From positions 4,216,001 to 4,280,000 of the forward strand of contig VDMD01000001.1 of NCBI GenBank assembly GCA_007026445.1: 64,000 bases of DNA, in the 5' to 3' direction. Positions 56,441-64,000 of this stretch are shown here, one piece after another. The notes below the pieces were generated by a model that was not told the origin of the DNA, made no database searches, and saw nothing but the letters and a program-made list of their open reading frames with translations. The stretch is from Schizophyllum amplum. Its lineage: Eukaryota > Basidiomycota > Agaricomycetes > Agaricales > Schizophyllaceae. Both the position numbers and the translations under genes were made by a program. Position 1 is the first letter of the stretch. Every line of letters starts with the position of its first letter.

Positions 56441-58261
56441 ATGCCTCGCAACGGTGAGTGCCCTCTACGTCGTGCTCCTTCCCAGCTGACGCTTTTCGTC
56501 CATACAGAAAATCTTCCCGATGCTTCAGTGGATGATGTCCCCGATACTTCTTTGGCCGCGCAGGTCGCGGCTTTGGCACGCCATGGTCTCTACTGCAGAA
56601 TTCGCTCGCGCTTCAGGCGCATCGCGGGAGGGACCCGCCACACTCATAATCGCTTATCCCCAGCTCGCGAACAACAGCTTGGGATGCCTGACTCTCGCCC
56701 GCCTCTTCGTCTTCGTGCTCGCTATTGTCGCCAGGCGACTGAAAATCGGCAGCGATTGAATATCGAGTCATCGCCATCGACTGCCCCAGTGTTGCCGGCG
56801 ATGGATCTTCCCGGCCCCATAATCTTGTCAGACCATTCCTCGACGTCTCTGGGTCGCCCCATCGAGGAATCTCGCACTCCGTCGCCGCAGGTCACTACCA
56901 ACGATCATCCGTTCTTTACAAGCAGCAACGTGTCTCTGTCCTCCCAGTATGCGACACAGGGGCGTGGAAGAACACCGGAACTGCGTGCATTACGGCGTGA
57001 TCTAGCAGACCTGCGCGACGCAATCATGTGCGGCCTAGCGATACTCGAGAATGACCCTCACACCGCAGGCGTCCGGACGCTTGACATCGAAGAGTCGACA
57101 TGCGCGCAGGTCTTGTCGAGTCGTCTGGGTCATGACGATGTTACGGAAGAATGGCAGACAGTGCCCTCTGCGGTCCCTGCCGGCGAAGGCGCGAGCGGTG
57201 TCGGTGTCAGTGGTCTCTACCCTCCTACGCAAGACGCCGCGTCCCTGTCAGGGCTCGGATTGTACCTCGCCACAACGGACGATCAAGCTATTCCGGAGGA
57301 CGAGGCGCCGGCGCCAATCACCTCCTCTCACTCGAGAGTGAATCATGCGTCTGAAGCTTCTGTTGCTGCCCCCATTGTTAATGAGGGAGATCATATCCTT
57401 TCTGTGCGTCAGCCTTCTGGTAACTCGAAGGCTGCAGTCGCCGCCGCCACTGTCGCCTCGCACCAGCAGCCCCATACCGAAGTTACCGATAGCTCCTACT
57501 TCATCCCTACCTTAGTGGGGCTAGGTAAAGCCAGCTTGGCTTGCGCTGGTGGGTTGGAGCTTATCATCGACGTCGGTACGACGTCCGAAGTCGAGAATTG
57601 TCCCATGATTCTCTTCTGGGGTGACCTGGACAACGCTCTTGAGCAGCTTCCAGATCTCTGTGAGCCGTATACGAAGGGTCTGACACAACTCTTCATGCGT
57701 CTTCGGCGGTCGCGCGATCGGCAAGACTACGAAATCATGAACAGGGTCATGCTGCGCCTTGAAGAATGCTTGTTTGGTCTTTTCGCCATCCATATCATCA
57801 TGGATGAAAAAGGCAGCCTTGGGAACATGGATCAGGATACCTTCCTCGATTGTCTTCCCCATCTGCGCTACTTGCGTATCGAAGGCCAGGCAACGAGGAG
57901 TCACTTCATGCTCTTCCCCCTTCACAATTTGCGTCAGCTCGATATTATGGCGAAGACGTCTTCTAACGAGGTTATGGAGCTCATACACCAAGCAAAAATG
58001 CTGGACGTCCTTCTACTTGATTTCTACGACGGCGTTCAAACCCAGACAAACATCGAACTCGGTCATGATCTGGTGCCCCACGATGTCCGTTTTCCGCCTG
58101 CGATGCACATTACGGCCGACAATCCCACAGCACTTTTACCATGTTTCGTTGCAGCTTTGTCGACTACAACAGATCTCCGCCTCACCGTCACAGGTCACGA
58201 ATGCCCTGCAGAGGTAGCCGCTCTATTTGTCCCTCCTCGTCGTTGGTTCTTGGACATTTGA
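56441..58261 (+). CDS. Leucine-rich protein, module gene A
   Basis: Two exons: ATG at 56441 (after GCC, a good context), intron 56454-56507, then one long exon; 588 residues. The N-terminal half is Ser/Pro/Arg-rich and probably disordered, with a helical stretch ELRALRRDLADLRDAIM. The C-terminal half begins YFIPTLVGLGKASLACAGG and has leucine-rich features (LPHLRYLRIEG, FPLHNLRQLDIM), ending RRWFLDI. The same C-terminal block occurs in the minus-strand gene at the right edge, which defines a paralogous pair. The family is not known to me. It is convergent with the F-box gene at 58319-59772, leaving 57 bp between the stops. Confidence 0.75.
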   Translation: MPRNGECPLRRAPSQLTLFVHTENLPDASVDDVPDTSLAAQVAALARHGLYCRIRSRFRRIAGGTRHTHNRLSPAREQQLGMPDSRPPLRLRARYCRQATENRQRLNIESSPSTAPVLPAMDLPGPIILSDHSSTSLGRPIEESRTPSPQVTTNDHPFFTSSNVSLSSQYATQGRGRTPELRALRRDLADLRDAIMCGLAILENDPHTAGVRTLDIEESTCAQVLSSRLGHDDVTEEWQTVPSAVPAGEGASGVGVSGLYPPTQDAASLSGLGLYLATTDDQAIPEDEAPAPITSSHSRVNHASEASVAAPIVNEGDHILSVRQPSGNSKAAVAAATVASHQQPHTEVTDSSYFIPTLVGLGKASLACAGGLELIIDVGTTSEVENCPMILFWGDLDNALEQLPDLCEPYTKGLTQLFMRLRRSRDRQDYEIMNRVMLRLEECLFGLFAIHIIMDEKGSLGNMDQDTFLDCLPHLRYLRIEGQATRSHFMLFPLHNLRQLDIMAKTSSNEVMELIHQAKMLDVLLLDFYDGVQTQTNIELGHDLVPHDVRFPPAMHITADNPTALLPCFVAALSTTTDLRLTVTGHECPAEVAALFVPPRRWFLDI

Positions 58262-58318
58262 GCAATGGTTGAGTTCTGCAGGTAGAACAGATACATGTAG
58301 GAAGGCATGATAATTAGG

Positions 58319-59772
58319 TTATAGCATAATTGATGAGCTCGACTCGGAGCAGTTGAGTGCTAGCGCTTGATACGCTTGTTCTGCTTCGTCGTATGTTCTG
58401 GTGAACAAGGCTATCTGAGGCGGTAAATGTGGGACAGGGTCAAAGCATTCACGATGCTCGATATACGGTCCGTTATAAGGGTCGTAGCGAAGGATCCTCA
58501 AGTGCTGCATTTCCTCACAACGGAGCAGAGCTTTCAGCTCATCCCCGTTCCCCGGACGTAGCCAACGCAAGGCCAGCATACAGAGGCGTGCATGTGACCG
58601 CTGTAACATATGCTGAATGGCACAGGCCTGGACCCTCGCAACTGATAGATCGATACGAGCAAGACGAGGTACGACAAGGCCATTGAAGAAGTTGGTCCAG
58701 TCGCTCATCCCGCGCAACATCATCATGCGAAGATGTGGGAGGATGATGGGCACCGTCACCGAGGATATCAGATATCCATCGTTCTTGCCTGGGAATATAC
58801 CTGGCGCCGGCTGGACAACAGCTTGCAGTACTTCAAGCTGAGGGCATGCCTGCAGGAGGGCCATGATCTTGTCGGGTCGAATAGCCGTGACGCCAATATG
58901 AGTGAGCTGCCGAAGAGTCGATAGGGGAGCGTGGATGCCGACGTCAAACACCTGCACTGTACGAAGGGCAGGAGAGGAATAGAACAGCTGCCAGAGACGT
59001 GAAGTGACACTCGCGTGCTTGTCGTCGGTTTCGAGATGGATCGTAGCTCGCTTCAGGCACGTGAAGGTGATGCGTGAAAGGACGCATAATGGTTCGACTA
59101 TGTCAGCAACGTTGCCTGGTTCGTACTTCAGGATGATGGATATCTCCTCCCATCGGTCAGATGTCGCAGCCACGAGATGCATGAATCGTCGGAGGACATT
59201 CGATGTACGTTGAGGGGAGGTGTGTAGTGATTATCGTCCAATCGCAGCCTAAGAGGTAGTCCGGAGGAGAACTTGAGCGCAAGCTTCAAGTTGACGACGT
59301 CGCACAGCTGAGGTAGCGGAACATCCACGAGGGTCCATAGCAACGGACAGCCCCGTGTGACCGCGAACCAGTGCGAGCAGACATGCCCAAGTAGGACAGT
59401 CATCCGACTGTAGAGTGGCGTCCTGCAGTTACGAAAATTATCCCGTGATTGCATGAAGTCGTCCCGCGGGTAGTCGAAAGTATCGTTTGGTTCGCCGCAC
59501 ATCATGAAGATGGCACACAGCAGCTCGGGTGGCAAGCGTTGAATTCCCCGCGGTATTATGTTGCGGCTGCGGGTCCATGCTCGATTGTGTGCTGGGCCAG
59601 GAGGTGCCACTGACGGATCTGCTCATCAGCCGGCGCATCGAAAGCAGAGAGAACGAACAAACGCACGTTGCCATCTCGCCGGCACTGGTGCGAATGAGTC
59701 TTGAGATATGCTGCCTCTTTCAGCGATGGAGCGCGCACGTCCCCAGGAAGCGCGCTTATTTACTGCGCTCAT
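58319..59772 (-). CDS. F-box/leucine-rich protein, module gene B
   Basis: F-box IQRLPPELLCAIFMMCGE near the N-terminus, followed by LLGHVCSHWFAVTRG and a leucine-rich C-terminal part (LRQLTHIGVTAI; LRMMMLRGMSDW), the usual layout of basidiomycete F-box proteins. Exon 1 starts at 59772 (MSAVNKRASWGRAR) and joins phase 1 to exon 2 (LAPPGPAHNRAW) through an intron ending near 59611. A one-base loss in the minus-strand C run at 59214-59217 breaks the frame between HYTPP and QRTSNVLRRFMH; one extra C restores it. By family knowledge it is a SCF ubiquitin-ligase adaptor. It is a paralog of the gene at 61240-62691. Confidence 0.8.
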
Positions 59773-61239
59773 GGTAGATGTGTGTTTGCGTGAAGACGAA
59801 GAAGCCCGAACGTCTGGGTATTCTGGGGTGAGCATCACTGGTCAGAGTGGTGCATAACGCGACTTACGCAGAGGAACCTGTTATTGTATCCAACGAGACC
59901 TATAGCACCATGGACGAAAGAGCAGTTGCTCTCTGCACGCAAGGATCAGAACGATGCGGCAGAGGAAGTCTGTTTATCCACATACCGAGCCCAATCTCTG
60001 GCTACCAGTACAGGCGCAAGGAAGACAGGAGAACTGGAAAAAGCGACGGGTTGAACCACAAACGAGGGGGTGAGCGAGAGGTACTGTCCCCATACTCCCG
60101 CGCCTTTTGAAGGCGGAAAACATCCTACGTATCATGAAAGGCCAGGCATACAAGGAAATTCGGGCTGAATATAGCAGGTGTCTCCCGCCCAACAGGTATG
60201 GGCTTCTGCATTCCAGATAGAGCACAAACGACCATCTTCGTTCGGCCAAGGCATTGTTCCTTCGCCGGGAGTACAAAGGGAGATCCATAGCGGGAACAAG
60301 GGAGGTCGAGCGCTCAATGAGGAATCCAAGAAGAAGTATCGGTCTGGGCAGCTCCGGGCATCGGAACGCTCAGTACGCTCTCGCGATCAGCCACGTCACT
60401 GTTTGGCAGGAAACAAAGCCTTCCAAATGCGGACGTCCCTTGTCTCTTACTATGATGGTTGCCGTTCCCTCGTTGTATAGTGTCCGTTTAGACCTCACAA
60501 GCGGCAATATCAAGTCGGCCTTCTGCTCTCATAGCTTCTGGATCCTACAGTGAGTCTGCGCTAGGTTGGAACGGAAGGCCATGCTCAGGCTGATATTGTA
60601 CCAAGCAGTATGGGAAGTCCTGCTTGATGAGTGTTCCTTATGTAACTCAGCGAAAACATGCGCAAGAGCTATGCCGCTCCGATATCATTCAAGTGCAGCT
60701 GCAGTGCAGCGAAAGTCAACCTTCGGCAGGTGCCGAATCGCGTGTTGCGTTGCGGAAGTTCGACTTTTTGTCACCGGACCGCATCGGCAGCAACATATGC
60801 CCCATTGCACTGAAGTCTACTGCTCAACCTGAACAGGGCATCAGGATATCATCATGCACAAATTTATGCGCTACGCCGAGCTGCGTAGCACAATAAGTCT
60901 ATTGTCTTTCGGTCGGAGGCAGACTTCCGCATCGCCGTAGTCAGCACCCTCAAAAGGCGCGCATACGGCAAAGCTCGTAGCCTCTTCCCCCATACCATCG
61001 AACTATTCTTGCTCTAACACGAGCTGGACTCTGTGAGTGATACGTCTGCCGTCGTTGCGCCGTTCTGACCATAAGCAGTACAGAGCCTATTACTCTATCA
61101 TTCTTTGGTGAGGTCAACTTCGCGAGCAGCGAGTCTTCCGTTATGCAAGTCACGCTATACTGCTGTATCTGTCGAGATGCTGATGCGCCAAAGTACACTC
61201 GGAGTCAGTTTCATCGTCTGCAAGTGGCTACTGCTCACG
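59773..61239. other. Central spacer of the inverted duplication
   Basis: About 1.5 kb between the two divergent F-box genes. No paralogous pair of sequences could be recognised within it, so the duplication arms are limited to the genes and close flanks. It presumably contains both promoters. Confidence 0.4.
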
Positions 61240-62691
61240 ATGAGCACAAGTAAGTCACATACAACGAAGTCAACGAAGGCTTCCCAGATTATTGACTCGC
61301 TCTACAGGACACGTACCCGGTGTTGCCGGTGGCAGAAGCGACCTGCGTCATTATACATTGGCGCTGCCGTCGCCTGGTGCGTGCGCTTACTTGAATGTCC
61401 TTCAACGAGACTGATATCAGTTGCCATTCTCAGCGACGCCTCGTGAGCACTCGAATTCTCGCTGGGCCAATCGCCAGAGCATGAACGTCCACCGGGGAAT
61501 ACATTGCCTACCAACCGAGTTGCTCTGTGCTATCTTCCTGATGTGCGGTGAACCGAGCGAGGTTTTCTCCTACCCACGACACGCGGACATGCATTCGTCA
61601 ATGTCCGGGGCTCGCAACTATCGGACGTTGACGTACATCCGAACAACAGCTCTCCTCGGACACGTATGTTCACGTTGGCTCGCTGTCACGCGAGGATATC
61701 CTCAGCTATGGACCACTGTCGACGTTTCGTTGCCTCAGACGACCGACGTCTCCTTGTTAAAACTCAGCATCAGATACTCCTATGGCTTGCCGCTGACGCT
61801 GCGGGTCAATGATCTCCTCTACACGCCCCCAGCCGACGCTCTGTGAAGTCATGCCAATATTTCATGCGCCTCATCGCGTCTACCGCTCATCGATGGGAGG
61901 AAATATCCATCATTCTATTCCACGAACCGCCAAAGACCCTCGACGTGATCCAGCCCTTACTAGCGCTTCCCCGCGATTCCTTCGCGTCTTTGAAGCGAGC
62001 CATGCTGCGCTTCGAGCATGACCGGAGAGGATCTGCTGCTTCTCGTCTGTGGGAGATGTTCTATGCGTCGCCTGCCCTTCGGACGGTGCAGTTATCTTAC
62101 ATTCGCATGCAGGCACCTCCGTCGATTCTGCGACAGCTTACCCGTCTCGGCGTGAACGTTATCGGATCGGACGAAGTGATGGACCTTCTTCGAGCGTGCC
62201 CTCAGCTCGAAATCTTTCAGGCCATAGTTCAACCACCGTCGCACATATTCCCAGGCATCGAGGATGGCTACCTGATACCCATCGTGCCTACACCCATCGT
62301 TCTCCCTCATCTGCGTGTGTTGATGCTCAGCGGCTTGTACGATTGGTCTCATTTCTTCGAGGGCCTCGCGGCGCCTCGCCTGGACCGACTCGACATGAAT
62401 CAAACCGGGATACAGGCCGATGCGGTCCAGGGCATGCTACAACGCTCCTGCGCGCAGCTCCGTATGCTCGCTCTGCGAAGCATTTACGCCGGGAATGATA
62501 GCGAGATCGTGGCTCTCCTTCGATGTGATGAGCTGAGGCACCTGGAGATCCTTCGTCACGTTCCCTATGAAGGCTATGATGATCCACCGGACCTCTTCGA
62601 CCCTTCGCCATACTTACCACCTGGAATAGCGTTGGTTACTAGAGCATACGAAGAGGCAGAAAATGCGTATCAATCCATGCGACGTACGTAA
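61240..62691 (+). CDS. F-box/leucine-rich protein, module gene B'
   Basis: Paralog of the gene at 58319-59772. F-box IHCLPTELLCAIFLMCGE, then LLGHVCSRWLAVTRG, RWEEISIIL and a leucine-rich C-terminus (LPHLRVLMLSGLYDW; LRMLALRSIYAG), ending at 62691. The first exon is uncertain: ATG at 61240 (MSTSKSHTTKS) with an intron ending near 61432. A one-base loss at the C run 61826-61830 breaks the frame after LLYTPP; an added C gives SRRSVKSCQYFMRL, which matches the paralog. Predicted SCF adaptor. It is convergent with the partial gene at 62738, with 46 bp between stops, mirroring the other module. Confidence 0.8.
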
Positions 62692-62737
62692 GGCAAGTGA
62701 AGGCTTCTACTTAAATAAAGAGATATTGTGACATGTA

Positions 62738-64000
62738 CTATTCTCGACAGCTGGATTCTGAGAAATCTAACCACCAGCCACAACGGATAAATAAATTCAT
62801 CAAAGCAATAGGGCAATCTGGGCCTGTAACGGTGAGACGTAGATCCTCGGTTGCAGTAGAAGCCGCCTGAAAGTAAGGAAAAAGCGTCGATGGATCATCC
62901 GCAATGACATGCATGGCACGCGGAAATCGGACATCCCGTGGTGGCAGCAAGCGACTGGCCTGCGTGGGTTCGACACTCCCACGTCCGTTGCGAAAGTCAA
63001 GGATAAGAGAATCCAGACTCTTCGACCGGTGTAAGAGCCCAAACAGTTCGGGGGTGGACATGCACACCATGATATCCAGCTGCCGCAGACTATGCAGAGG
63101 GAAGAACAGGAAACGGTGTACTGATATGTCGCCCTCCATGCGAAGATATCGGAGTTGAGTGAACGCGTCTCGGAATGCCCCAGGGTCCAGCTGCTTGACG
63201 TGGGTATATTCATCAGCCATGACGAGCTGAACCATGAAGAAGCAGCGCAAGTAATCCTTTAGACAGATCATGACCCTCGACAGTGTATCGCGAGAGCTTT
63301 TATCCTGCGGTTGACCAATACGCAGGTAGAGCTGCGTGAACTGCATCTTACGGGCTTTGCAGTAACCCGGAAGTCCCGCGAGAGCGGCCTCGAGGTCGCC
63401 GTAGAAGAGCTCTGTACAGCCCTCGACTTTCCGATGCGTGCCGACGTCAATGGCGAGCCGCAGACCTCCCGCGCAAGCCAAGCTCGCCTTTCCCACTCCC
63501 ACGTACGTGGGGATGTAGTCTTCGTCAAAGACGGCCTCGGTCTGCAAGTGGGGATGCGAGCCCTCGACGGTTGTGTTCTCGATGTCGGACGAACGCGCAG
63601 CGAGGTTGGAGGATGCCGCAGTTGGGAGGGATGCAGTTGCGGTTTCTTGGACATCGAGCGCCTGCTCGACTGCAGGACGAATAGTCAAGCCCGTGGACGA
63701 GGGGATAGGTGCCGAGATCACGTCTGCCCGCGGAGGCAAATCATTGTAAGGCTCCTCGACATCCTGCTCGCCCAAGTCAACATCGAAATCGCATGTGCTT
63801 GTTGTTGCTTCCGGATAGCGGACGATGGTCACTTCAGACGCCATCGACACTGGCTCCCGACTCGGTCTTTCGACATTAGGGATAGCAGGAAAGATGTTCT
63901 CCTGTCTTCGTCCCGACCGTATGGTACCCGCAACTCCTGCAGCTGTCGTCCTCAGTGAGGGTAGGGGCGTCCGCTCGGCTTGGTCAGGAGCGGGCGTCAT
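62738..64000 (-). CDS. Leucine-rich protein, module gene A', partial
   Basis: A 420-codon open frame reaching the right edge; the real start may lie beyond it. The C-terminal half (YIPTYVGVGKASLACAGG, LRYLRMEG, FFPLHSLRQLDIM, ending WWLDFSESSCRE) aligns along its length with the gene at 56441-58261. The N-terminal side is acidic/Ser-rich and differs. Together with the neighbouring F-box gene it forms the second copy of the module in opposite orientation. Function unknown. Confidence 0.75.
   Translation of the reverse strand: MTPAPDQAERTPLPSLRTTAAGVAGTIRSGRRQENIFPAIPNVERPSREPVSMASEVTIVRYPEATTSTCDFDVDLGEQDVEEPYNDLPPRADVISAPIPSSTGLTIRPAVEQALDVQETATASLPTAASSNLAARSSDIENTTVEGSHPHLQTEAVFDEDYIPTYVGVGKASLACAGGLRLAIDVGTHRKVEGCTELFYGDLEAALAGLPGYCKARKMQFTQLYLRIGQPQDKSSRDTLSRVMICLKDYLRCFFMVQLVMADEYTHVKQLDPGAFRDAFTQLRYLRMEGDISVHRFLFFPLHSLRQLDIMVCMSTPELFGLLHRSKSLDSLILDFRNGRGSVEPTQASRLLPPRDVRFPRAMHVIADDPSTLFPYFQAASTATEDLRLTVTGPDCPIALMNLFIRCGWWLDFSESSCRE

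Noticed and set aside
1..64000. CRISPR arrays, operons, ribosome binding sites, prophage
   Set aside because: Genes have introns and eukaryotic signals throughout; no regularly spaced repeats or phage genes were seen.

Overview
The window is nuclear DNA of a filamentous basidiomycete fungus, most likely an agaricomycete. The evidence is intron-rich genes with roughly 45-60 bp GT-AG introns, GC-rich exons, and gene families typical of that group: F-box/leucine-rich proteins in numbers, fungal kinase-like proteins, an EF-hand/ZZ protein, GH18 chitinase, acid sphingomyelinase-like phosphodiesterase, and a Ser/Gly-rich GPI-type protein. Nothing bacterial, viral or organellar was seen. All gene models were read by eye; exon borders are exact where coordinates are given and otherwise approximate.

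Layout. 1-6.2 kb: edge of an unknown gene (-), a kinase-like gene (+), a conserved TPR-like fungal gene (+) and a small acidic gene (-). 6.2-7.9 kb: non-coding, with GC-rich hairpins, a pyrimidine/purine strand switch and a long inverted repeat. 7.9-11.5 kb: two tandem short-chain dehydrogenase/reductase (SDR) genes (-), one with a PIF/Harbinger-like MITE inserted just upstream. 11.5-18.2 kb: repeat-rich, with a TA-flanked MITE, one hypothetical gene and a truncated third SDR copy. 18.2-22.9 kb: a large EF-hand/ZZ protein (-). 22.9-25.3 kb: second copy of a dispersed repeat, interrupted by another MITE. 25.3-29.6 kb: acid sphingomyelinase-like phosphodiesterase and aldo-keto reductase (+). 30.7-36.3 kb: a large RhoGEF (+). 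37.2-43.3 kb: three tandem F-box/WD-like paralogs (+). 43.3-47.0 kb: non-coding, AAGACC-rich. 47.0-49.8 kb: Ala-rich coiled-coil protein (+). 50.3-53.1 kb: PX-domain/GH18 chitinase fusion (-). 53.7-55.0 kb: Ser/Gly-rich surface protein (-). 56.4-64.0 kb: an inverted duplication of a two-gene module (a leucine-rich protein convergent with an F-box protein).

How the parts relate. No single pathway ties the window together. The strongest organisation is duplication: SDR genes (two intact plus one fragment), F-box/WD genes (three in tandem) and the leucine-rich/F-box pair (inverted repeat of a convergent couple). The F-box proteins suggest expansion of SCF ubiquitin-ligase adaptors. Empty-site comparison between paralogous copies allows two MITE insertions to be delimited to the base. 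Several otherwise well-conserved genes carry a single missing base, mostly within a run of C, G or A. This looks like a systematic consensus error, although real gene decay is not excluded.
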